A DNA stretch of 64,000 nucleotides from an uncultured Oscillospiraceae bacterium (GTDB taxonomy: Bacteria; Bacillota; Clostridia; Oscillospirales; Oscillospiraceae). A program made the translations under genes and the position numbers. The stretch covers positions 1 through 64,000 of the forward strand of contig CAKUGQ010000003.1 of the NCBI GenBank assembly GCA_934654755.1. The letters are read 5' to 3'. Shown in pieces: positions 24,933 through 34,240 of this stretch; positions within the stretch are counted from its first letter, which is position 1, and each line of letters begins with the position of its first letter. Under the pieces are notes generated by a model. That model was not told the DNA's origin. It saw only the letters and a list, made by a program, of their open reading frames with translations, and searched no databases.

Positions 24933-25916
24933 TTATGTGACATGAGTGTGGTTGTTAATATGGTCGATGCAGTAGCAGAAATAACCCTTGCATTTGGAGC
25001 AGTAGCGGAATTCCAAGTCGGGGTAATCCGTATCCGTGCGGCCGCAGACGGTACATTTGTGGCGGTAGGGGCGCTGCGTGCCCGTGCCGTCCGTCGCGCG
25101 GGAAGGATTCGGCACGGCCTGAATGGGAGGCTGTTGTCTGCGACGCGTCTGCGGCGCTCCGCTGCGGCGGAACAGTCGGGAAACGTTGCGCCCGAAGTGG
25201 AGGAAGTAATTTGCAAGGCCGATCAGCGGGAACTGTGCATAAAGCATTCCGACCCAGAAGATCTTGACGCCATAGTAGGAGCCAAGACCAACGGCGTTCA
25301 GAACGCCTCCGCCGATCTCGATCGTCATCAGGGCCAGATCCAGCAGCGCCAGCCAGCGCATTCGGACGGGGATGATCATAAAGAGATAGACCCGTTCATC
25401 GGGGATCAGCGTTGCCACGGCGATAAACATCGAAATGTTGATATAAGCGGCGCTTACGTATGAGCCGAACAGCGAGCCGGAGCCGGGGAAGAACAGCTCA
25501 AGCAGAACGCCCGCCAGACCCAGCATCAGGACACCGGAAAAATAGTAGATATTCATCCGCAGCCTGCCCATGCTGCTTTCCAGCACCGAACCGAGCCAGT
25601 AATAGAAAAGCACGTTGATCGCAGCGATCAGCACACCATAGAACGCAGTGCCGCTGACGTCGGAGAGGTAGGTCAGCAGGAAAGAGAACATACGCCAGAC
25701 CTGCCCCTTCAGAATCAGCGTTGCATCATAGCACAGCCAGTCGTAAAGATTGACTGCGGCGTTGGAAAACGCGCTGCCGCTTGCCATCACGGTACCGAGA
25801 AGACAGATCAGATAGACGGCCATATTGGCAAGGCCGATCCAAAGCATCAGCTTCGGAATTCCCTTGTCGCGATTACGCAGCAGGAAAGTGGTGTACTTTT
25901 TTCTCAGTTGGCGCAT
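24933..25916 (-). CDS. rhomboid-fold membrane protein with C-terminal zinc-binding tail
   Basis: 327 residues. About six membrane segments (25-255) with rhomboid-like order: WRMFSFLLTYL, NVLFYYWLGSVLESSMGRLRMN and a GSYVSAAYIN loop where the catalytic GxSG serine would be. That motif is absent, so it is probably a non-proteolytic rhomboid relative. The cytoplasmic C-terminus has an arginine/proline-rich linker, then cysteine pairs (KCTVCGRTDTDY, RYCSKCKGYFCYC) and several histidines, suggesting a small zinc-binding unit. Monocistronic. Confidence 0.75.
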   Translation of the reverse strand: MRQLRKKYTTFLLRNRDKGIPKLMLWIGLANMAVYLICLLGTVMASGSAFSNAAVNLYDWLCYDATLILKGQVWRMFSFLLTYLSDVSGTAFYGVLIAAINVLFYYWLGSVLESSMGRLRMNIYYFSGVLMLGLAGVLLELFFPGSGSLFGSYVSAAYINISMFIAVATLIPDERVYLFMIIPVRMRWLALLDLALMTIEIGGGVLNAVGLGSYYGVKIFWVGMLYAQFPLIGLANYFLHFGRNVSRLFRRSGAPQTRRRQQPPIQAVPNPSRATDGTGTQRPYRHKCTVCGRTDTDYPDLEFRYCSKCKGYFCYCIDHINNHTHVT

Positions 25917-26006
25917 ATGCAGTCCCCCTTACTTTGGTCAGTGCTGCTATTCTAACCGATTTCCGGAGATTTGTCCATAAAGAATCTCTGAATTTTACGG
26001 CGCAGT

Positions 26007-26035
26007 TGAATTTTTCCGAAGGGTATGCTACAATT
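26007..26035 (+). promoter_or_regulatory. promoter of ahcY
   Basis: TTGAAT, 17-base spacer, TACAAT, about 30 bases before the start. No S-adenosylmethionine or SAH riboswitch fold is visible in the short leader. Confidence 0.7.
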
Positions 26036-26065
26036 TGAAAAAAGAAAATTGGGAGGCATGATGCC

Positions 26066-27310
26066 ATGAGTCATGTACGCAACACCGCTTTGGCCGAGTA
26101 CGGCCGCATGAAAATTGAATGGGTACGGGACTTCATGCCCGCGCTGGTTGCCATTCGTGAGCGTTTTGAACGTGAGAAGCCATTTGCGGGAAAAAGGATC
26201 ACCATCTCCATTCATATGGAGGCCAAGACGGCTTTTCTGGCGCTGTGTCTGGCGGCAGGCGGCGCGGAGGTTCACGCTACGGGCTGCAACCCGCTGTCTA
26301 CGCAGGATGACGTTGCGGCGGGGCTTGCTTCCATGGGCGTCGAGACCTACGCCGTCCACGGCGTGACCGAGCAGGAGTACCGCGGACTGCTTCTGGAGGC
26401 ACTTGCGTGCAAGCCGGATCTCATCATTGACGACGGCGGCGATCTGATCGACCTGCTCAGCGGGGAGGCCGCAGGGCTGGGCGTGAATCTGATCGGCGGC
26501 GCCGAGGAAACGACAACCGGAATTCATCGTCTGCGTGCGCGTGCCAAAGCCGGGGCTCTGCCCTTTGTGATGATGAACGTCAACGACGCCAAGTGCAAGC
26601 ACTACTACGATAACAAATACGGCACCGGTCAGTCCGTCTGGGATGCGATTATGCACACGACAAACCTGCTCGTTGCGGGCAAGACCGTCGTGGTTGCGGG
26701 CTACGGCTATTGCGGCCGGGGTGTGGCAATGCGTGCGAAGGGTATGGGCGCGAACGTGATCGTCACCGAGATCGACCCCATCAAGGCGCTGGAAGCAACC
26801 ATGGACGGCTGCCGCGTGATGCCGATGGACGAGGCGGCGCGGGAGGGCGACCTGTTTGTTACCACCACCGGCTGTCGCGACGTAATCACCGAGCGGCATT
26901 TTGCCGTTATGAAGAACAACGCCTTCCTGTCGAATGCGGGGCATTTCAATGTGGAGGTCAACGGCGAGGCACTGCGGCGTATGGCCGTGCGCGTTTTCCC
27001 GCGCCGCGAGGAAATCGTCGGCTATGAGCTGCCCGATGGACGGGTACTCAACCTGCTGGCCGAGGGACGGCTGGTGAATCTTGCCTCCGGAAACGGCCAT
27101 CCGGCGGAGATTATGGATACGAGCTTCGCCGTGCAGGCTCTGGCGCTGGAATATCTGGTGCGCAACGGTGGAACGCTGCAGCCGGGGCTTTATGACCTGC
27201 CGCAGACGGTCGATGAGGAGGTTTCACGCCTCAAGCTTGCCGGCGCAGGACTGAAAATCGACACGCTTACCCCGGAGCAGGAGGCTTATCTCTCCGGCTG
27301 GACGGTATAA
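26066..27310 (+). CDS. ahcY: adenosylhomocysteinase
   Basis: Hydrolyses S-adenosylhomocysteine to adenosine and homocysteine, removing the inhibitor of methyltransferases. 414 residues, the short form used by many Clostridia and archaea. Substrate-domain blocks include ISIHMEAKTAFLALCLAAGG, IIDDGGDLIDLL and GGAEETTTGIHRL. The NAD-binding loop is VVVAGYGYCGRGVAM, followed by NAGHFNVEV and LASGNGHPAEIMDTSFA. The C-terminal tail ends GLKIDTLTPEQEAYL. The start at 26,066 is nine bases from GGGAGG; two nearer ATGs are too close to it. Confidence 0.96.
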   Translation: MSHVRNTALAEYGRMKIEWVRDFMPALVAIRERFEREKPFAGKRITISIHMEAKTAFLALCLAAGGAEVHATGCNPLSTQDDVAAGLASMGVETYAVHGVTEQEYRGLLLEALACKPDLIIDDGGDLIDLLSGEAAGLGVNLIGGAEETTTGIHRLRARAKAGALPFVMMNVNDAKCKHYYDNKYGTGQSVWDAIMHTTNLLVAGKTVVVAGYGYCGRGVAMRAKGMGANVIVTEIDPIKALEATMDGCRVMPMDEAAREGDLFVTTTGCRDVITERHFAVMKNNAFLSNAGHFNVEVNGEALRRMAVRVFPRREEIVGYELPDGRVLNLLAEGRLVNLASGNGHPAEIMDTSFAVQALALEYLVRNGGTLQPGLYDLPQTVDEEVSRLKLAGAGLKIDTLTPEQEAYLSGWTV

Positions 27311-27325
27311 GCGAAGCGATAGCAA

Positions 27326-27357
27326 AAGAGCGCATCCCGTGACGGGATGCGCTCTTT
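27326..27357. terminator. terminator between ahcY and the converging lipoprotein gene
   Basis: AAAGAGCGCATCCCG and CGGGATGCGCTCTTT arms around TGA, with T residues on either side. Confidence 0.9.
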
Positions 27358-27358
27358 C

Positions 27359-28426
27359 TCAGGATTCCTGCGCCTCCTCCGGCAGCTTGTCGCCGTATCC
27401 ATAGCCAAGGGGAGTGAAGGACACGGTCTGGATGTTACCGGCCTCGGTGAGGAAAAGAATGGTGTTGCTGCCCTTGGGGATCATGCGCAGGACGCGGATG
27501 TCGTCGCGCAGGAGCGGAGGACAGTCCAGAAATTCGCAATTCAGTCCTTCGTAGATCAGCTCGCCGCTTTCCGGGTCGCGCTTTTCCACCCAGGTGCCGT
27601 CCGTTCGCATGAGACGGCGGATGTAAATGCGTTCGCCGGTATTGGGGTCTTCCTCATACGTCATTTCATTTATGAGCAAATAGGCATAATTCCCGTCGCT
27701 GGCGGTGCTTAAAACGGTCAGCCGCCAGTCCAGATCAAAAACCTTTTCCGTAGAGCCGTCTTCGCTGAAGGTGAAGAAACCGTTCGTGTCCAGATGCAGC
27801 AAGCTGCTTGAAAGAATATAGGGCTTTTCCTGCATACTCAGGAAGCTTAATTCGCCGACGGGAAGGACGCTGATACAATCACCATCCCGGAACAGTCTCT
27901 TTCCGGATAGTGCATAGGTCGAACCGGCGTAGTCAATGACCTGACGTATGGTTTCCTCCCAGGGCTTTTGCGCACCGCCTGAGGCTTCGGAATCTTCCAC
28001 GGGCAGCTTCCACGCCGCTCCGTTGAAGAAGGAGTCAACCTCGTTCACCTTGCAGAAGAAGATTCCATCGGAGACGACCGTAAGGTTCTTGAATACCGGC
28101 TCGTCATAGTTCTGATAGAGCTTGAGCCGGAAGAAAAACTCGTCGTCGGAGTCAAAAAGACGATCCCATTCCTCTCCCGCGCTTTTCAGGTTCCGGAAGT
28201 TTGCATCCGTTGTATACAGTCCGGTGTGCGTCAGGAGCAGATAGCCGTCGCCATATTCCGCAATGTCGCAGAGAATCCCGACGTCGCTGAGCGTCGGACC
28301 CGCGTCCTCCGTGGACGGCGGCTGCGTAGACGGCGGGGCGGTCAGCGTGGTCGGAACAATCGAGGAGATGCAGCCGGTGACGAGGAGGGATAGAAAAATT
28401 GCGATAATTGCAATTCTAAATTTCAT
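27359..28426 (-). CDS. lipoprotein, unknown function
   Basis: 355 residues. Signal peptide with lipobox VTGC (about 16-19), a Pro/Thr/Ser-rich linker (about 22-48), then a beta-rich body with repeated strand patterns (YGDGYLLLTHTGLY, VVSDGIFFCKV, SSLLHLDTNGFFTFSEDGS) suggestive of a propeller-like fold. No catalytic signature. Convergent to ahcY. Confidence 0.72.
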   Translation of the reverse strand: MKFRIAIIAIFLSLLVTGCISSIVPTTLTAPPSTQPPSTEDAGPTLSDVGILCDIAEYGDGYLLLTHTGLYTTDANFRNLKSAGEEWDRLFDSDDEFFFRLKLYQNYDEPVFKNLTVVSDGIFFCKVNEVDSFFNGAAWKLPVEDSEASGGAQKPWEETIRQVIDYAGSTYALSGKRLFRDGDCISVLPVGELSFLSMQEKPYILSSSLLHLDTNGFFTFSEDGSTEKVFDLDWRLTVLSTASDGNYAYLLINEMTYEEDPNTGERIYIRRLMRTDGTWVEKRDPESGELIYEGLNCEFLDCPPLLRDDIRVLRMIPKGSNTILFLTEAGNIQTVSFTPLGYGYGDKLPEEAQES

Positions 28427-28460
28427 AACACGATCTCACTTCACACTCTACTTACATAAA

Positions 28461-28550
28461 TTATCTGCATATCTTACGGGTTATAAATATATCCGGTGGA
28501 ATGCTTGTAATATCCACGGTCAATGCGAGAATTCGAAGCATTTTTTTCAT
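28461..28550 (-). CDS. possible 29-residue peptide with strong Shine-Dalgarno
   Basis: ATG at 28,550 follows GGGGAGGAG at ideal spacing. The peptide KKMLRILALTVDITSIPPD… is basic then hydrophobic, and stops 34 bp before the lipoprotein gene. It could be a leader peptide or a decayed signal-peptide gene. Only the ribosome-binding site argues for it. Confidence 0.35.
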   Translation of the reverse strand: MKKMLRILALTVDITSIPPDIFITRKICR

Positions 28551-28900
28551 AAAAAACTCCTCCCCAGAATCATTTGTGGTTATACGTGCCGAAAAACTCG
28601 ACTGCCGAAAAGATTGGCAGACCAATAAACTCCCTGAAAATCCGTTCCCTCCTTTCGCTTTCATTATATCGTGCTTTCATGTCTGAGTCAATGCAAATCC
28701 GATGGAAAGCTGTAAAACGTGAATTCGCACAAAAACCTCATACGAAAATATATATTAAATTGCAAAACATTGTACAAGACGCTGCTTTTCCGAGTGCCGG
28801 GAGGTGAACGACGCTGCCGACGGGGGGAAGGTATGTTTTCGCTTTGCAACATCACAGCGATTTGTCTGCCGCGCGCCCCGCTGAATGTAATCTAACTGTT
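28551..28900. other. intergenic stretch, nothing further recognised
   Basis: About 350 bases between the 28,550 peptide and the secA promoter. AT-richer than its surroundings, with no hairpin with a T-run, no RNA fold I recognise, and no convincing frame. Confidence 0.5.
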
Positions 28901-28901
28901 C

Positions 28902-28931
28902 TTGACCTGTGTCCCGGAAAAGTGGTATAAT
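28902..28931 (+). promoter_or_regulatory. secA promoter with long leader
   Basis: TTGACC, 18-base spacer, perfect TATAAT. It would start RNA near 28,938, leaving a leader of about 200 bases before the secA ATG. Confidence 0.75.
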
Positions 28932-29139
28932 ATCCAATATATCATTGTCGGCAACGGGGTGCACCGCAGAGGGATACACGGACGAAGCACATTCCTGCGA
29001 AGGCGCCTGCGCAGACGGCATCGGAAATAAAAGTGTTTAATAAAATGTAACCACCGCTCAACCAATTGCACATATCCGTATGTTATCATCGGAGAAAAAT
29101 GCAGCTTGCTGCTATCCTGTGGAGAGGAAAACTGGAATT

Positions 29140-31875
29140 ATGGGTCTGTTTACGAAACTGTTCGGAACGCGCTCGGAGCGCGAGGTGAAAAAGCTTCTGC
29201 CCACCGTTGAGCGCATTGAGGCGCTCGGAGCGCAGATGAAGGAGCTGACGGACGAGCAGCTTCGCGCGAAAACCGATGAGTTCCGCAGCCGCTACCGTGC
29301 CGGCGAAACACTCGACGAGCTGCTGCCGGAGGCCTTTGCCGTCTGCCGGGAGGCCGCCGACCGCGTGCTGGGAATGCGGCCTTACCGTGTGCAGCTTATC
29401 GGCGGTATTGTGCTGCATCAGGGACGCATCGCGGAAATGAAAACCGGCGAGGGCAAGACGCTCGTCGCCGTCCTGCCGGCTTATCTGAACGCGCTGAGCG
29501 GCGAGGGCGTCCATATCGTTACGGTCAACGACTATCTTGCCAAGCGCGACGCGGAATGGATGGGGAAGGTGCACCGCTTTCTCGGCCTGAACGTCGGTCT
29601 GATCGTCCATGACCTCGAGCCCGCACAGCGCCGCGAGGCCTATGCCGCCGATATTACCTACGGTACAAACAACGAACTGGGCTTTGACTATCTGCGTGAC
29701 AATATGGCGCTGTATCAGCGCGATATGGTACAGCGCGGGCATAATTTTGTCATCGTCGACGAGGTGGACTCCATTTTGATCGACGAGGCCAGAACACCGC
29801 TCATCATTTCCGGCAAGGGCGAGGAATCGACGCAGCTTTATGAGCTTGCGGACCGCTTTGTGGCCGGGCTGCGCAAAAAGGTTTTTGCCACGACCGACGA
29901 AAAGGTCGAGCTTGACGATGCTGCGGACTACGACTATTACGTCGAGGAAAAGTCCCGCACCGCTTCGCTGACGGCCTCCGGCATTGCCAAGGCCGAAAAA
30001 TACTTTAATGTTGAAAACCTTGCCGACGTGGAGAATACGACCATCATGCACCACATTGATATCGCCATGCGCGCAAGGGGCGTCATGAAGCGTGATATCG
30101 ACTATGTGGTCAAGGACGGTCAGGTCATCATCGTTGACGAGTTCACCGGCCGGTTGATGTACGGCCGCCGATACAACGAGGGTTTGCATCAGGCCATCGA
30201 GGCCAAGGAAGGCGTGTCCGTTGCCAGCGAAAGCAAAACGCTTGCGACCATCACGTTCCAGAATTATTTCCGTATGTACCGCAAGCTCTCCGGTATGACC
30301 GGCACCGCGCTGACCGAGGAGGAGGAATTCTCCGCGATCTATGGGCTGGATATTGTGGAGATTCCGACGAATAAACCCGTCGTTCGCATTGATCATCACG
30401 ACCTGATTTATAAGACCGAGGCGGGGAAGTTCCGTGCGGTGATCGAGCAGATCAAGCAATGCCATGAAAAGGGTCAGCCTGTGCTGGTCGGCACGATCTC
30501 CATCGAAAAATCCGAGCAGCTTTCCAAGCTGCTCAGGCGCGAAGGTGTGCCGCATACCGTCCTGAACGCAAAACACCATGAGAAGGAAGCGGAGATCGTT
30601 GCACAGGCCGGTAAGTTTGGCGCCGTGACCATTTCTACCAATATGGCCGGCCGCGGCACGGATATCGTGCTCGGCGGCAACGCCGAGTACCTCGCACTCA
30701 ACGACCTGCGTAAGCGCGGCACGCCCGATGAGCTGCTCGCCGAGGCCAATTCCTATGCCGAAACGGATGCGCCGGAGATTCTGGAGATCCGTGAGGAATT
30801 CAAACGCCTGCTGGCAAAATACAAGTCGGAGATTGCCGAAGAGGCAGATCGCGTGCGCACCGCGGGCGGACTGTTTATCGTCGGCACGGAGCGTCATGAG
30901 TCCCGCCGGATCGATAACCAGCTCCGCGGTCGTTCCGGTCGTCAGGGCGATCCGGGCGAATCACGTTTCTATCTGTCGCTTCAGGACGACGTGATGCGTC
31001 TGTTCGGCTCGGAGCGTGTGATGAATCTGATGGAGTCGCTCGGTGTGGATGAGGATACGCCCATTGATGCGAAGATTCTCTCCGGTGCAATCGAGAATGC
31101 CCAGCGCACCGTCGAAAGCCGGAACTTCCAGATTCGTAAGAACGTCCTGGAATACGATGATGTGATGAATACCCAGCGCAAGGTGATCTACGAGCAGCGC
31201 CGGAAGGTGCTCGACGGCGAGGACCTTTCCGCCACCATTGAGGGCATGATGAAATATGTCGTCGATTCCGAGATCGAAAACGCCTACGGTTCGGCGGAGC
31301 ATCTGCAGGAGTCGTCGCAGCTCGACGGCGTGCTCACGAAATTTGAAGGGATTTACTTTGCCAAGGGTGCGTTCCGGCCGGATCCGTCGATGACGAAAGA
31401 ACAGGCCAAGCAGACGCTTCTGGAGCTGCTGCGCGAGAATTATTCCCGTCGCGAAGCCGAATTCGGCACTGAGATGATGCGCGAGATCGAACGAATCATC
31501 CTGCTGCGTGTCGTGGACGAATACTGGATGGACAACATCGATGCGATGGAGGAGCTCAAACAGGGTATCCGTCTGCGTGCATACGGCCAGACCGACCCCG
31601 TCGTTGCGTATAAGCGTGAGGGCTTTGAAATGTTCGACGGAATGATCAATGCCATCCGCGAGGAGACGGTGCGCCGTCTGTTCCTGGTGCGCCTGCGTCC
31701 AAATGAAGAGGTCCGCCGTAAACAGGTCGCGACCATTACCGATACGGCTGCGCCCGAGAAGGCGGTGCGTAAACAGCCGGTCAAGAAGATTAAGATCGGT
31801 GCAAACGACCCCTGCCCCTGCGGGAGCGGGAAAAAGTACAAAAACTGCTGCCGTGATAAGGACGAAGCAAAGTGA
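29140..31875 (+). CDS. secA: protein translocase ATPase SecA
   Basis: Motor of Sec-dependent export at the cytoplasmic face of the membrane. 911 residues from ATG 29,140, the family-typical start (GLFTKLFGTRSEREVKKL). An in-frame ATG 60 bases upstream lacks family support. Walker A is MKTGEGKTL near residue 104, the DEAD-type box is IVDEVDSILIDEARTPL near 207, and the helicase arginine region is NQLRGRSGRQGDPGESRF. The SEC-C zinc motif CPCGSGKKYKNCC closes the protein. It overlaps pgeF (GTGA). Confidence 0.97.
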   Translation: MGLFTKLFGTRSEREVKKLLPTVERIEALGAQMKELTDEQLRAKTDEFRSRYRAGETLDELLPEAFAVCREAADRVLGMRPYRVQLIGGIVLHQGRIAEMKTGEGKTLVAVLPAYLNALSGEGVHIVTVNDYLAKRDAEWMGKVHRFLGLNVGLIVHDLEPAQRREAYAADITYGTNNELGFDYLRDNMALYQRDMVQRGHNFVIVDEVDSILIDEARTPLIISGKGEESTQLYELADRFVAGLRKKVFATTDEKVELDDAADYDYYVEEKSRTASLTASGIAKAEKYFNVENLADVENTTIMHHIDIAMRARGVMKRDIDYVVKDGQVIIVDEFTGRLMYGRRYNEGLHQAIEAKEGVSVASESKTLATITFQNYFRMYRKLSGMTGTALTEEEEFSAIYGLDIVEIPTNKPVVRIDHHDLIYKTEAGKFRAVIEQIKQCHEKGQPVLVGTISIEKSEQLSKLLRREGVPHTVLNAKHHEKEAEIVAQAGKFGAVTISTNMAGRGTDIVLGGNAEYLALNDLRKRGTPDELLAEANSYAETDAPEILEIREEFKRLLAKYKSEIAEEADRVRTAGGLFIVGTERHESRRIDNQLRGRSGRQGDPGESRFYLSLQDDVMRLFGSERVMNLMESLGVDEDTPIDAKILSGAIENAQRTVESRNFQIRKNVLEYDDVMNTQRKVIYEQRRKVLDGEDLSATIEGMMKYVVDSEIENAYGSAEHLQESSQLDGVLTKFEGIYFAKGAFRPDPSMTKEQAKQTLLELLRENYSRREAEFGTEMMREIERIILLRVVDEYWMDNIDAMEELKQGIRLRAYGQTDPVVAYKREGFEMFDGMINAIREETVRRLFLVRLRPNEEVRRKQVATITDTAAPEKAVRKQPVKKIKIGANDPCPCGSGKKYKNCCRDKDEAK

Positions 31876-32681
31876 GCGGCTGCTTCGTGAATCGTATCGG
31901 GGCGCTGGAATATCTGGCGTCCGATCTCCTGCGCGGGACGCCGCACGGCTTTTCTACCCGCCTGGGTGGCGTCAGTGAGGATTATTTATCCAGTCTGAAT
32001 CTCGGTACACACCGGGGCGATACGCGTGAAAACGTACTGGAAAACTATCGCCGTTTTGCCGCGGCCGTCGGCATATCGGAGCGTGATATGGTATTTTCCA
32101 GACAGGTCCACGGCGATCATGTTGCCCGCGTTGGCCGCCAAAATCGAGGCGAAGGACTGGTCATTGAGGCACCGGAGGGACGCGACGGCCTGATTACCGA
32201 TGAACCGGATGTGGTTCTGACCGTATTCTCGGCGGATTGTACGCCGATCCTGCTCTATGACCCCGTGCGCCGCGCGATCGGTGCGGTTCATGCGGGTTGG
32301 CGCGGCACGGCGCTGGGAATTGCTGCAAAAGCCGTTTCACGCATGGCGGAGGAGTTTGGCTGTGTGCCGGGGCATATCCGTGCTGTCATTGGCCCGTGTA
32401 TCGGGCCATGCTGCTTTGAGACCGATGCGGATGTTCCGGAGGCCATGCTTGCCGCGTTGGGCGACGCGGCGCAGAGCCATATCGCACCGCGCGGAGAAAA
32501 GTATTTTGTCGATTTGAAGGGACTCAACGAGCTTTGGCTGCGCCGTGCGGGCGTAGAGCACGTCGATGTTTCCGAGGACTGTACCGCGTGTCTGTGTGAC
32601 CGCTATTGGTCGCATCGCCGCACGCATGGCCGCCGCGGCGCGATGGCGGCAATCATCGCACTGCGAGAGGAGGAATCATGA
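31872..32681 (+). CDS. pgeF: peptidoglycan editing factor PgeF (YfiH, laccase-domain family)
   Basis: 269 residues from GTG 31,872, which overlaps the secA stop. Family signature VFSADCTPILLYDPVRRAIG and AVHAGWRGTALGI provides the Cys/His metal site, followed by AVIGPCIGPCCFETD. YfiH/PgeF proteins are multicopper-like oxidoreductases; in E. coli PgeF removes wrongly incorporated L-Ser from peptidoglycan precursors, and some homologues act as purine nucleoside phosphorylases. Coupled to the solute-binding lipoprotein downstream by ATGA. Confidence 0.92.
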   Translation: MSGCFVNRIGALEYLASDLLRGTPHGFSTRLGGVSEDYLSSLNLGTHRGDTRENVLENYRRFAAAVGISERDMVFSRQVHGDHVARVGRQNRGEGLVIEAPEGRDGLITDEPDVVLTVFSADCTPILLYDPVRRAIGAVHAGWRGTALGIAAKAVSRMAEEFGCVPGHIRAVIGPCIGPCCFETDADVPEAMLAALGDAAQSHIAPRGEKYFVDLKGLNELWLRRAGVEHVDVSEDCTACLCDRYWSHRRTHGRRGAMAAIIALREEES

Positions 32682-34210
32682 GGCGACTGCTTGTGTTTCT
32701 GATGCTTGCCGTGCTGCTGTCGGGCTGCACCGTTTCAACTGAGCCGACACAGCCGACAGCTCCGACTTCGATTGAGCCGACGCAGACGACCTCCCCGACA
32801 GAGCAGCCGGGGGAGATAGTGTTTTCGCCGGTCTATCTGCCCGTCTACGGGTTGAACCCGTATACCTGTACGGCGACGCTGAACCGTGCGCTGTTTTCTC
32901 TGCTTTATGAGAGCCTGTTTGCCGTTTCGAGCAGCTTCCGGGCCGAGCCGGTGCTCTGTGAGAGCTTCCGGATCGAGATGGACGGACTGCAGTATACGAT
33001 CACGCTCTGTGCCGATGCACAGTTTTCTGACGGTACGCCGCTGACTGCCGCCGATGCGGCAGCCAGCCTGAGGGCGGCTAAGGCGGGGCCGGTTTATTCC
33101 GGCCGTCTGGCCAGTGTGGATTCCGCCGAAGCGACCGGTCTGCGGGAGCTGACGATCCGCTTCAACAAAGTCTATGAGAACCCTGCTGTTCTGCTGGATT
33201 TCCCCATAGTGAAGGAAGCGGAGGTTTCCGCGCCCTATCCGACCGGTTCCGGACCCTACCGTTATGCCTATGCTGCGCTGGTGCGCTGCGACAGCTGGTG
33301 GCAGGACGCCGCTGCGCCGCTGATGCAGCAGACGCTTCCTCTGCGTTCCGCGGCGACTGCAGAGGAGGTGCGCGATGCGTTTGAGCTCGGCGGGGCGGAT
33401 ATGGTCTACTGTGACCCCAATGCCCCCGCCGCCGTCAGCTTCCGCTGCGACTATGAGGTCTGGGAGGTGCCGACGACGGTCATGCACTACCTCGGATTCA
33501 ATATGAACGGTTATTTTTCGGATGCCTCTCTCCGCGTAGCGCTCGGCCGCGCCGTTGACCGCGCTGCGCTGGTCAACGATTGCTACGGCGGGTTTGCGCA
33601 GGCTTCGGTTTTGCCGTGTTCCCCGAACAGCTCGCTTTATGACCGGACGCTTGCCGCGCGGTATGGTTACGCGGAATCGGCACTCCTGAGTGCCGTGCGG
33701 AATCTGCCCTCGTTTGATCCGAACCAAAGTGCGGTGTTTCTGGTCTGTGTAGAAGACCCGGCCCGCGTGACGGCTGCACAGCGGATCGTGCAGGTCTGTA
33801 CCGACGCGGGATTAAATGTTACTCTGAGTGCGCTTTCTGCGGAGGAGTATCATATCGCACTGGAGAAAGGGGAATTTGACCTTTATTTGGGCGAGGTGCG
33901 CCTGACCTCTGATTTTGACCTGAGTGACTTTTTCACCCCCGGCGGCAGCCTTTGTGTCGGCGGGATCTCCGATTCGACGCTCAGTGCGTTGTGTACCGCG
34001 GCACGAGCCAACTCGGGCGACTATTCCACGCTTTACGGCAGACTTCTTGAGCAGGCGCCCATCTGTCCGCTGGGTTTCAAGAGCTATGCGGTTTATGCGA
34101 CACGCGGAAAACTCTTCGCACTGACGCCTGCCGTAGACCGGATCTTTCACAATTCAACGACTGCCCGTAGTCTTTCCGATGCGGATAAGACCGTTTACGC
34201 GGGAGAATAA
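32678..34210 (+). CDS. solute-binding lipoprotein, family 5 (peptide/nickel type)
   Basis: 510 residues. Lipobox LSGC (about 14-17) and a Thr/Pro-rich linker, then an SBP_bac_5 fold: YGLNPYTCTATLNRALFSLLYESLF, LTAADAAASLRAA, TGSGPYRYA, and a later ALGRAVDRAALVNDCYGGF. Normally delivers oligopeptides or nickel to an ABC permease, but no permease or ATPase genes lie next to it, so it is an orphan. ATGA overlap with pgeF. Confidence 0.85.
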   Translation: MRRLLVFLMLAVLLSGCTVSTEPTQPTAPTSIEPTQTTSPTEQPGEIVFSPVYLPVYGLNPYTCTATLNRALFSLLYESLFAVSSSFRAEPVLCESFRIEMDGLQYTITLCADAQFSDGTPLTAADAAASLRAAKAGPVYSGRLASVDSAEATGLRELTIRFNKVYENPAVLLDFPIVKEAEVSAPYPTGSGPYRYAYAALVRCDSWWQDAAAPLMQQTLPLRSAATAEEVRDAFELGGADMVYCDPNAPAAVSFRCDYEVWEVPTTVMHYLGFNMNGYFSDASLRVALGRAVDRAALVNDCYGGFAQASVLPCSPNSSLYDRTLAARYGYAESALLSAVRNLPSFDPNQSAVFLVCVEDPARVTAAQRIVQVCTDAGLNVTLSALSAEEYHIALEKGEFDLYLGEVRLTSDFDLSDFFTPGGSLCVGGISDSTLSALCTAARANSGDYSTLYGRLLEQAPICPLGFKSYAVYATRGKLFALTPAVDRIFHNSTTARSLSDADKTVYAGE

Positions 34211-34240
34211 ATACGCTACAGGACATGGAGATTTTCAGAC

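Noticed and set aside
29086..30897. 603-codon minus-strand frame opposite secA
   Set aside because: Antisense shadow of a highly conserved gene.
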